Assembly (NCBI GenBank): GCA_017435025.1
Contig: JAFSFU010000003.1
Span: 1 to 15,571 of the forward strand
Direction of reading: 5' to 3'
DNA from: Lachnospiraceae bacterium
GTDB taxonomy: Bacteria; Bacillota_A; Clostridia; Lachnospirales; Lachnospiraceae
DNA: 15,571 nt
The position numbers were made by a program, and so were the translations under genes. This document shows positions 1-6,144 of this stretch, in pieces (position 1 is the first letter of the stretch; every line of letters starts with the position of its first letter). The notes beneath the pieces are model-generated. The model was not told where the DNA came from, ran no database searches, and saw only the letters and a list, made by a program, of their open reading frames with translations.

Positions 1-5
1 AAATT

Positions 6-227
6 GGTATCAAAGTATCTATGCATGAGAATTGGCTTCTACGATACCCAAAACGAATATTTTGCGGTATCTGAGACCTTCGTTTTTTCCATGAGATACT
101 TTACCACCCTTGATTCTCGTTTTTTCAAGTTCTATAGTATCCATTGATATAAGAATTTCATGTAGATACTCCCAGCGCGCTTTAAGTTTTATTGTGGTAT
201 TTTGATTGAGTAAGATTAAAAGTATCT
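6..227. repeat. Dispersed short repeat, consensus RGTATCT, in alternating orientation
   Basis: The copies are at 6-11, 14-20, 43-48 (inverted), 66-72, 94-100 (inverted), 136-142, 164-170 (inverted), 196-201 (degenerate) and 221-227. The inverted pairs 15/43, 67/95 and 137/165 each start 28 bp apart, so each unit could fold into a 5-7 bp stem with a loop of about 22 nt, or could present paired protein sites. A second shared word, TCGTTTTTTC, occurs at 80-89 and 117-126. Whether it acts as DNA sites or as RNA stems cannot be told. Confidence 0.55.
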
Positions 228-230
228 ATT

Positions 231-305
231 AGAAAATCCCATATTCTGAAAATGATAGGCTGGAAGCGAAGGTGGTCAGCCGTATTTACAGAATATGGGA
301 TTTCT
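231..305. repeat. Long imperfect inverted repeat / hairpin
   Basis: AAATCCCATATTCTG at 234-248 pairs perfectly with 289-303 (15 bp). A further AGA/TCT pairing outside needs one bulged A. Inside, 250-254 pairs with 283-287 and GGCTG at 258-262 pairs with CAGCC at 277-281, leaving a loop of about 12 nt. It lies about 40 bp past the stop codon of the minus-strand amidohydrolase. Short T runs follow the stem on both strands, so it could serve as a weak bidirectional terminator. Arms this long and symmetric also resemble the ends of a small inserted repeat. Which of the two it is remains open. Confidence 0.6.
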
Positions 306-342
306 ATATAAATGACTTTTATTTACTGAATGAAATATCAAA

Positions 343-1518
343 TTACTTCAAATAATCTCTCACATGCTGAACCAGAATACCTACACCTACCGGTAAGCAT
401 CCCTCATCGAATTTGGTCTTTGCATTGTGGAGACCGTGGCGGGTATCCGGGTCGTCATTGCCGGTACCCAGACTGAACTGCATGCCCTGACCAACAGCCG
501 GGAACATGTAGGAGAAGTCCTCGGAGCCAAGAGACGGATTGGCGAGAGCGTGAACGTTCTCTTTACCGATGATCTTTTCTGCGGCAGCAATGACCTGATC
601 AACAACCTCATCATCACAGATCATTGGCGGCATACCGATCTGCCATGTCACTTCGCCATGACCGCGCATGGACTCGGAACAGCATTTTACAATGCGGTCG
701 ATGGCTGCCTGCATGGTCTTACGGCTGTTCGGTTCGAGACTTCTCAGCGTACCGCTCATTTCCACATAGTCCGGAATGATATTCGGAGCAGAACCTGCGT
801 GGATGCTGCCTACGGTCATAACTGCCGGATATACCGGATGGTTTTCACGGGAAATTACTGTCTGAAGCTGTGTAAGTACATAAGCACTGATGGCGATTGG
901 ATCAATGCAGTTTTCCGGATGCGCACCGTGGCCGCCTTTGCCGGAAATCTTAATGAAGAATACATCGCTGGATGCACAAACCGGACCTTTTTTAACGCCA
1001 ATATGGCCAACCGGAAGACCAGGAGCGACATGAAGACCGGTAAATACGTCCGGTTTCAGAACTTCGTAGAACTTGCAGTCCATCATCTGTTTTGCACCGG
1101 AGCCGTTCTCTTCGGCCGGCTGGAACAGGAGCATGACATTACCGCAGAGTTCCTCTTTGATGTCGTTGAGAACCTTTGCTGCATACAGCAGTACGGTTGT
1201 GTGGATGTCATGTCCGCAGGAGTGACATACGTTTTCAACTTTGGATGCATATGGAAGCCCGGTCAGTTCCGGCATCGGAAGTGCATCGATGTCCTCACGG
1301 ATCGCAACAGTCTTGCCCGGTTTTCCGCCGCGGATGATTCCGACAACACCGGTCTTTAAACCAATCTCTGCGATCTCAATATTCATTTCTGTCAGTTTTT
1401 CTTTAATATATGCAGTTGTATTGTATTCTGCATTGCTTACTTCCGGGTTTTCATGGAAATGTCTGCGGGTTGCGATCATCTCGTCTACGTATTTTTCTAC
1501 CAGTTTCATTGTATCCAT
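343..1518 (-). CDS. M20D-family metal-dependent amidohydrolase, downstream copy
   Basis: A 391-residue cytosolic hydrolase of the HipO/amidohydrolase branch of peptidase family M20, which removes acyl groups from N-acyl amino acids or related amides through a dinuclear metal centre. Visible motifs: RRHFHENPE at 18-26, REDIDALP at 74-81 (family members often read RADxDALP), CGHDIHT at 101-107 with likely ligands C101 and H103, QPAEE at 133-137 with the catalytic Glu pair, H163, the dimerisation-lid motif GKGGHGAHP at 193-201, NIIPD at 246-250, GSEDF at 331-335 and H364. Length is normal for the family. There is no signal peptide. The start is supported by an AAAGGAGG-like site at 1528-1535, 9 nt upstream. 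It follows the related gene by 28 bp and is probably co-transcribed with it. The true substrate cannot be read from the sequence. Confidence 0.93.
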   Translation of the reverse strand: MDTMKLVEKYVDEMIATRRHFHENPEVSNAEYNTTAYIKEKLTEMNIEIAEIGLKTGVVGIIRGGKPGKTVAIREDIDALPMPELTGLPYASKVENVCHSCGHDIHTTVLLYAAKVLNDIKEELCGNVMLLFQPAEENGSGAKQMMDCKFYEVLKPDVFTGLHVAPGLPVGHIGVKKGPVCASSDVFFIKISGKGGHGAHPENCIDPIAISAYVLTQLQTVISRENHPVYPAVMTVGSIHAGSAPNIIPDYVEMSGTLRSLEPNSRKTMQAAIDRIVKCCSESMRGHGEVTWQIGMPPMICDDEVVDQVIAAAEKIIGKENVHALANPSLGSEDFSYMFPAVGQGMQFSLGTGNDDPDTRHGLHNAKTKFDEGCLPVGVGILVQHVRDYLK

Positions 1519-1546
1519 AATTAAGTTCCTCCTTTGTTGTATCGTT

Positions 1547-2725
1547 TTATTTTAAGAAATCTCTTGCAAATTGTACCAATACCGCGGCACCGGTCGGGAT
1601 GCTCTCTTCATCGAACTCATTTTTCGAGTTGTGGATGCCGTGGAGTGTGTTTGGATTTGCGGCATTTCCAGTGCCAAGACGGAACTGTGCACCCGGTGCA
1701 TATTCCGGGAACAGGTAGGAGAAATCCTCGGAACCCAAGGACGGGTTGGAGCCTGCAAGCCAGTGTCCTTCACCCAGTGCTTTATCGGCAGCTGCAGCTA
1801 TCAGGTCGATGACTTCATCGTTGTTTACCAGCGGCGGCATACCCTTTTCCCACATTACTTCGCCATGTCCGCGCATTGCTTCGCAACAGGACTGGACAAT
1901 GCGGTCGATGGCATCCTGCATTGCACGGCGGCTTTCCGGATTCAGGCTTCTTAAAGTACCGCTCATCTCTACATAATCCGGGATGATATTCGGTGCGGAG
2001 CCGGCGTGGATACTTCCGATCGTCATAACTGCCGGATAGACCGGATGGTTTTCGCGGGATATAACTGTCTGCAGCTGGGTGATCACATAAGCGCTGATGG
2101 CGATTGGATCGATGCAGTTTTCCGGATGGGCACCATGGCCGCCTTTGCCGGATACTTTAATATAGAACATATCGCAGGATGCGTTGGCCGGACCTTTCTT
2201 CAGACCGACATATCCAACCGGATAATCAGGGGAAGCATGCAGGCCCACAAATACGTCCGGTTTCAAAACTTCATAGAATTTACAGTCAACGAGCTGTTTG
2301 GCGCCGGATCCCTTTTCCTCTGCCGGCTGGAACAGGAGCATCACATTGCCGCAAAGTTCTTCTTTAATCTCAGAAAGTACCTTTGCGCAGTATAAGAGTA
2401 CTGTTGTGTGGATATCATGTCCACAGGAGTGGCAAACATTTTCAACTTTGGAAGCAAACGGAAGTCCGGTCAGTTCTGCCATCGGAAGAGCATCAATATC
2501 CTCGCGGATCGCAACGGTCTTACCCGGTTTTCCGCCGCGGATAATGCCGACAACACCGGTTTTCATACCGATCTCGGCAATTTCAACACCATAAGCAGTT
2601 AGTTTCTCACGGATCAGTGCTGTGGTATTGAATTCTTGGTTGCTGAGTTCCGGGTTTTCGTGGATATATCTGCGAATATCGATCATTTCCTGTTCATATT
2701 TCCGAACAAGTTCCATTGTGTTCAT
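1547..2725 (-). CDS. M20D-family metal-dependent amidohydrolase, upstream copy
   Basis: A 392-residue paralogue of the neighbouring gene, about 75% identical by hand alignment with a single one-residue gap near position 355. It keeps every motif: IRRYIHENPE at 17-26, REDIDALP at 74-81, CGHDIHT at 101-107, QPAEE at 133-137, H163, GKGGHGAHP at 193-201, NIIPD and GSEDF. The expected role is cytosolic N-acyl amino acid or amide hydrolysis with two divalent metals. The reading frame stays open upstream to about 2914, but a perfect AGGAGGT (2731-2737) sits 5 nt before this ATG. The upstream extension also reads as non-family sequence through a palindromic region, so the start here is clear. It is first in a two-gene unit with a possible long structured leader. 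Differences from its twin cluster at 160-190 and 291-325. Confidence 0.93.
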   Translation of the reverse strand: MNTMELVRKYEQEMIDIRRYIHENPELSNQEFNTTALIREKLTAYGVEIAEIGMKTGVVGIIRGGKPGKTVAIREDIDALPMAELTGLPFASKVENVCHSCGHDIHTTVLLYCAKVLSEIKEELCGNVMLLFQPAEEKGSGAKQLVDCKFYEVLKPDVFVGLHASPDYPVGYVGLKKGPANASCDMFYIKVSGKGGHGAHPENCIDPIAISAYVITQLQTVISRENHPVYPAVMTIGSIHAGSAPNIIPDYVEMSGTLRSLNPESRRAMQDAIDRIVQSCCEAMRGHGEVMWEKGMPPLVNNDEVIDLIAAAADKALGEGHWLAGSNPSLGSEDFSYLFPEYAPGAQFRLGTGNAANPNTLHGIHNSKNEFDEESIPTGAAVLVQFARDFLK

Positions 2726-2730
2726 ATGAG

Positions 2731-2737
2731 ACCTCCT
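2731..2737 (-). promoter_or_regulatory. Strong ribosome binding site deciding the amidohydrolase start
   Basis: The minus strand reads AGGAGGT, a perfect Shine-Dalgarno core, 5 nt before ATG at 2725. It excludes the longer in-frame GTG start near 2914. Confidence 0.85.
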
Positions 2738-2803
2738 TGGTAGATTATACTTCATTGAATGTTGATACCGGCTTACTTCGTGCTTTGCACTCTCGCAATC
2801 CTC

Positions 2804-2957
2804 ATTATTATGTACGGAGTATCTTCTTGCCCGGCTGCAGCCGGACAAGAAGCATCGGAGGTTCCTCCGATGCAAAGACATGAGTAAAAACATGTTTATA
2901 AGCAAGCTTAACACCTGTTCTTACTCATGTCTTTACGCCGTCCGTAACAGTTATAAT
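2804..2957 (-). other. Nested inverted-repeat region, candidate structured leader RNA
   Basis: Three strong hairpins sit side by side. 2823-2852 has CTTCTTG/CAAGAAG arms around a CCGGCT/AGCCGG core. 2852-2873 has a 10-bp perfect stem, GCATCGGAGG/CCTCCGATGC. 2874-2934 has 14-bp perfect arms, AAAGACATGAGTAA and TTACTCATGTCTTT. They are enclosed by an outer pairing, TACGGA at 2813-2818 with TCCGTA at 2941-2946, extended by ATTAT (2804 onward) with ATAAT (2953-2957). The whole therefore resembles a multi-arm junction. It lies upstream of the rel promoter but just downstream of a plausible minus-strand promoter, so it may be the 5' leader of the amidohydrolase mRNA. No known riboswitch or T-box consensus was recognised. 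A palindromic repeat or MITE-like element is the alternative. Confidence 0.55.
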
Positions 2958-2960
2958 CAT

Positions 2961-2989
2961 ATTGTATAGCAAAATGGCGGAAAATACAA
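2961..2989 (-). promoter_or_regulatory. Candidate promoter for the amidohydrolase pair
   Basis: On the minus strand TTGTAT (2989-2984) and TACAAT (2966-2961) are 17 bp apart, a fair sigma-A-type match. It would start transcription near 2954, at the edge of the nested hairpins, giving a leader of about 230 nt. A lone TATAAT at 2749-2744 lacks a matching -35 and would leave almost no leader. Confidence 0.45.
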
Positions 2990-3007
2990 ATGGTTGTATG
3001 AAAAGGA

Positions 3008-3036
3008 TTGCAATTTATGACAAAAAAATCTATAAT
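3008..3036 (+). promoter_or_regulatory. Sigma-A-type promoter of the rel gene
   Basis: TTGCAA (3008-3013) and a perfect TATAAT (3031-3036) are separated by 17 bp. The predicted start is near 3043, giving a leader of about 70 nt. That leader holds a small hairpin (TGTCGG at 3061-3066 with CCGGCA at 3070-3075). Confidence 0.75.
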
Positions 3037-3111
3037 TAAGTATTAGTATCATGGGATAGTTGTCGGCATCCGGCAGACCATGCATCCTTTGAAGAAAAGG
3101 TGGGGAAAATT

Positions 3112-5397
3112 ATGGGTGAGAGTAAACTGAAAAAAATTGAAATAGAGCTGGAGACTCCGGCGGATTTTACCAGTCCGGAAGATCTGTACGAGGAATTAGT
3201 AAAAACCATTCGGAGATATCGTCCCAATGATGATCTGAGCCGGGTAAAACGCGCTTTTGATATTGCCAATGAGGCACATATGAACCAGCGCAGAAAATCC
3301 GGTGAACCGTATATCATTCACCCGCTCTGCGTAGCGATCATTCTCGATGAGCTGGAGATGGATATGGATACGATCATTGCCGGTATCCTTCATGACGTAG
3401 TGGAAGATACGGTAATGACCGACGAAGAGCTGACAGAAGTGTTCGGAAAACAGGTCGCTCTGATGGTTGACGGTGTTACCAAACTTACAAAATTGAACTG
3501 GTCTGCCGACAAGGTGGAGATGCAGGCGGAGAACTTAAGAAAAATGTTCTTGTCTATGGCGAAGGATATTCGTGTAATCCTGATCAAACTGGCCGACCGT
3601 CTGCACAATATGCGCACGCTCCAGTATATGAAACCGGAGAAACAGAAAGAAAAATCCAGAGAGACCATCGAGATCTATGCACCGCTTGCAGACCGTCTCG
3701 GTATCTCCCGAATTAAGGTAGAGCTGGATGACCTGGCACTCAGCTATCTGGAACCGGAAGCGTTTAAGGATCTTGAAGAAAAAGTGGCACTTACCAATGA
3801 GGCGCGCCACGAGTTCATCGAGTCCATCAATACAGAAATCAAGAGCCATATGGCTGACGCTGATATCTACTGTGAAGTCAGCGGCCGTGTGAAACATTAT
3901 TACAGCATCTACAAAAAGATGAAAAACCAGAATAAGACTCTGGATCAGATTTATGACATTTTTGCACTGCGTATCATCGTAAACTCCGTGAAAGACTGTT
4001 ATGCAGCCCTCGGTGTTATCCATGAAATGTACAAACCGATCCCGGGACGTTTCAAAGACTATATCGCGATGCCGAAGCCGAATATGTACCAGTCTCTGCA
4101 CTCTACATTGATCGGTTCTACCGGACAGCCGTTTGAGATTCAGATCCGTACTTACGACATGCATCGCACTGCTGAGTACGGTATCGCAGCGCACTGGAAG
4201 TACAAAGAGAGCGGAAGCGAGCAGCTGGCGGATGATGAGGATGCAAAGAAGTTCACCTGGCTGCGTGAGATCCTGGAACTGCAGCAGGGTGAGGAGGACA
4301 ACAAAGAGTTCCTCAATATGGTCAAAGGCGACCTGGAATCCTATTCCGAAAGTGTATATTGTTTCACCCCGACCGGTGATGTAAAGGCACTTCCGAGCGG
4401 CTCCACTCCGATCGACTTTGCTTATGCGATCCACTCCGCAGTCGGCAATAAGATGGTCGGTGCCCGTGTCAACGGTAAACTGGTGAACATCGACTATATT
4501 CTCCAGAACGGTGACCGTGTCGAGGTTATGACCTCTCAGAACTCCAAGGGACCGAGCCGTGACTGGTTAAAATTGGTTAAGAGCAGTCAGGCGAGAAATA
4601 AGATCAATGCCTGGTATAAACAGGAACATAAAGAGGACAATATTGCCCGCGGCCGTGATCTGGTAGATAAATACTGTAAAGCAAAAGCGATCAACTTTGC
4701 CGAGATCAATAAGCCGGAATTTGTAGATAAGGTATTAAAACGTTACGCATACAACGATTGGGATGCGCTTCTGGCATCCATCGGCCACGGCGCTCTCAAG
4801 GAGGGCCAGGTCATCAACAAGATGGTTGAAGAGCGTGACAAGAAGATGAAACGTGAGATCACCGATGCGAAGATCATGGAGGCGATCAACGAGAACCGAC
4901 GCACCGGCGTTGTTCCGATCCAGCCGAAGTCCAAGAGCGGTATCGTAGTAAAAGGTATCCATGATCTTGCGGTTCGATTCTCCAAGTGCTGCAGCCCGGT
5001 GCCGGGTGATGAGATCGTCGGTTTCGTTACCAGAGGCCGTGGTGTTACGATCCATCGTACAGACTGTGTGAACGTAATGAATCTTCCTGAGATCGAGAGA
5101 GCCCGCCTGATCGATGCAGAATGGCAGGCGGGTGACGGAGACAGCAAGGAAGCAATGTACTATGCAGAGCTTTCTATCTACGGAACCAACCGTGTGGGTC
5201 TGTTTGTCGATGTATCCCGAATTTTCACAGAGCGTCAGATCGACTTAAAGACCATGAACGCAAGAACCAACAAGCAGGGTGATAAGGCAACGGTTGTTGT
5301 TTCCTTTAATACCCGCGGCGTAGATGAATTAAACTATCTGATGTCCAAACTTCGCCAGATTGAGGGCGTGTACGACATCGAAAGAACTACAGGTTAG
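3112..5397 (+). CDS. rel: Bifunctional (p)ppGpp synthetase/hydrolase, Rel/SpoT family
   Basis: A 761-residue long RelA-SpoT homologue that makes (p)ppGpp from ATP and GDP/GTP on amino-acid starvation and can also degrade it; it is cytosolic and ribosome-associated. An HD hydrolase domain occupies the first third, with HDVVED at 94-99. The synthetase follows, with RFKDYIAMPKPN from 313 and EIQIRT near 342. RFKD is the RxKD form typical of bifunctional enzymes, not the ExDD form of synthetase-only RelA. Then come a TGS domain (about 415-475), a Cys-rich zinc-finger-like segment (CC at 626-627, HRTDC near 648) and a C-terminal ACT domain (about 687-758). The ATG at 3112 is preferred because AAAGGTGGGG lies just upstream; a GTG at 3100 would overlap that site. 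Transcription probably begins from the promoter ending at 3036. It leads the downstream housekeeping cluster. Confidence 0.96.
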   Translation: MGESKLKKIEIELETPADFTSPEDLYEELVKTIRRYRPNDDLSRVKRAFDIANEAHMNQRRKSGEPYIIHPLCVAIILDELEMDMDTIIAGILHDVVEDTVMTDEELTEVFGKQVALMVDGVTKLTKLNWSADKVEMQAENLRKMFLSMAKDIRVILIKLADRLHNMRTLQYMKPEKQKEKSRETIEIYAPLADRLGISRIKVELDDLALSYLEPEAFKDLEEKVALTNEARHEFIESINTEIKSHMADADIYCEVSGRVKHYYSIYKKMKNQNKTLDQIYDIFALRIIVNSVKDCYAALGVIHEMYKPIPGRFKDYIAMPKPNMYQSLHSTLIGSTGQPFEIQIRTYDMHRTAEYGIAAHWKYKESGSEQLADDEDAKKFTWLREILELQQGEEDNKEFLNMVKGDLESYSESVYCFTPTGDVKALPSGSTPIDFAYAIHSAVGNKMVGARVNGKLVNIDYILQNGDRVEVMTSQNSKGPSRDWLKLVKSSQARNKINAWYKQEHKEDNIARGRDLVDKYCKAKAINFAEINKPEFVDKVLKRYAYNDWDALLASIGHGALKEGQVINKMVEERDKKMKREITDAKIMEAINENRRTGVVPIQPKSKSGIVVKGIHDLAVRFSKCCSPVPGDEIVGFVTRGRGVTIHRTDCVNVMNLPEIERARLIDAEWQAGDGDSKEAMYYAELSIYGTNRVGLFVDVSRIFTERQIDLKTMNARTNKQGDKATVVVSFNTRGVDELNYLMSKLRQIEGVYDIERTTG

Positions 5398-5403
5398 AAA
5401 ATC

Positions 5404-5436
5404 GGAGTCTGTCAGCCGGATCGGCCGGCAGACTCT
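5404..5436 (+). terminator. GC-rich hairpin after rel, weak or no terminator
   Basis: GAGTCTG (5405-5411) pairs with CAGACTC (5429-5435), and GCCG/CGGC pair inside around a GAT loop. It starts 7 nt after the rel stop. The following bases (TGTTATAT) are not a real T run, so it may be a partial terminator or an mRNA-stability hairpin instead. Confidence 0.4.
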
Positions 5437-5440
5437 GTTA

Positions 5441-5467
5441 TATCAGATGGGAGTTAATCTCCTGATA
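5441..5467 (+). other. Second hairpin just before the MBL gene ribosome site
   Basis: TATCA (5441-5445) pairs with TGATA (5463-5467), and GGAG (5450-5453) pairs with CTCC (5459-5462) around TTAAT, with a four-base bulge. It ends about 6 nt before GGGAGG (5473-5478), so folding could affect ribosome access or act as a simple spacer structure. Confidence 0.4.
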
Positions 5468-5483
5468 AATCCGGGAGGAAAAG

Positions 5484-6143
5484 ATGAACGAGATTCGTAT
5501 TAAGAGTCTGTTACTGGGACTGGTACAGACCAACTGTTATATTGTTTACAACGAAGAGACCAAGAGGGCGGCAATTATCGATCCGGGCGACTGTGCAGAG
5601 CAGATCATTGCATACTGCGAGAATCTGGGCGTAAAACCGGAGGCAATCCTGTTGACTCATGGTCATTTTGATCATATGATGGCTGCTGAGGCAGTGAAAG
5701 CGCATTTTGGAATCAAGATTTATGCAAGTGAAAAGGAAGTGGAGGTTCTTGCAGATCCGAATAAGAATCTGATGTGGGATTATTATGAGGAAAACTATAC
5801 CTTCGCTCCGGACGTGACGCTGAAGGATGGGGAAGAGGTTGAAATTGCAGGTTTCACCTGGAAGGTTCTGGAGACACCGGGACATACCATCGGCTGTTGC
5901 TGTTATTATATTGAGAGCGAAGAGGTTCTTTTCTCCGGTGATACTCTGTTCCGTGATTCCTACGGAAGAGTAGATCTGCCGACCGGCGACGCGATGGCGA
6001 TGTTTGCCTCCGTGAAACGCCTCGTGAAGGAAATTCCGGAAAAGACGATCGTATATCCGGGACATTCCGGTGTGACCACGATTGAATACGAGAAAACACA
6101 CAACCCGTTAGCAACCTACGACCCGCTGAAGAAGAGGTACTAA
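5484..6143 (+). CDS. MBL-fold hydrolase, glyoxalase II-like
   Basis: A 219-residue metallo-beta-lactamase-fold enzyme of the short hydroxyacylglutathione-hydrolase-like group. These proteins hydrolyse thioesters or related esters with two metal ions; the physiological substrate in Clostridia is not established. The metal motif THGHFDH gives H59, H61, D63 and H64. Further ligands are H134 (TPGHT), D153 (FSGDTLF) and H194 (YPGHS). The N-terminal segment NCYIVYNEETKRAAIIDPGD is typical of the family. Length is normal and no signal peptide is present. ATG at 5484 follows GGGAGG by 5 nt. It lies 86 bp after rel and 1 bp before the hemZ-like gene, so tight co-translation with the latter is likely. 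Confidence 0.92.
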   Translation: MNEIRIKSLLLGLVQTNCYIVYNEETKRAAIIDPGDCAEQIIAYCENLGVKPEAILLTHGHFDHMMAAEAVKAHFGIKIYASEKEVEVLADPNKNLMWDYYEENYTFAPDVTLKDGEEVEIAGFTWKVLETPGHTIGCCCYYIESEEVLFSGDTLFRDSYGRVDLPTGDAMAMFASVKRLVKEIPEKTIVYPGHSGVTTIEYEKTHNPLATYDPLKKRY

Positions 6144-6144
6144 T

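Larger units (their letters stand above)
1..342. other. Gene-poor AT-rich region with repeated GTATC/GATAC motifs
   Basis: No convincing gene is seen. The stretch holds five GTATC (starting at 7, 15, 67, 137, 222) and three GATAC (43, 95, 165) copies, with a variant GGTATT at 196. Far fewer than one copy of this 5-mer in either orientation would be expected by chance in 230 bp. Three GTATC/GATAC pairs have exactly the same 28-bp offset. A long imperfect hairpin follows at 231-305, and 306-342 is plain AT-rich sequence downstream of the first amidohydrolase stop. It could be the edge of a mobile element, a binding-site array or a repeat family. The sequence left of position 1 is needed to decide. 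Confidence 0.6.

Noticed and set aside
6..227. CRISPR array
   Set aside because: The shared units are only 5-7 bp, alternate in orientation, and have no 25-37 bp repeat; no cas genes are present.
427..1359. Long open frame on the plus strand opposite the amidohydrolase gene
   Set aside because: It mirrors a gene with complete family motifs on the minus strand, and its own translation shows no family features.
2726..2914. N-terminal extension of the upstream amidohydrolase from a GTG near 2914
   Set aside because: A perfect ribosome site directly precedes ATG 2725, the paralogue starts at the same place, and the extension runs through palindromic DNA.
2908..2928. Six-codon minus-strand leader peptide (MSKNRC) in the hairpin region
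   Set aside because: No ribosome site precedes it and there is no run of one regulatory codon; too short to support.
2880..2969. 29-codon plus-strand frame with two Cys in the intergenic region
   Set aside because: It lies within an inverted repeat and has no well-spaced ribosome site; it also lies upstream of the rel promoter.
3100..3111. GTG start for rel four codons upstream
   Set aside because: It would overlap the AAAGGTGGGG ribosome site that serves ATG 3112.
2726..3111. T-box or known riboswitch upstream of the divergent genes
   Set aside because: No T-box consensus or known aptamer wording was seen; the stems are perfect palindromes.
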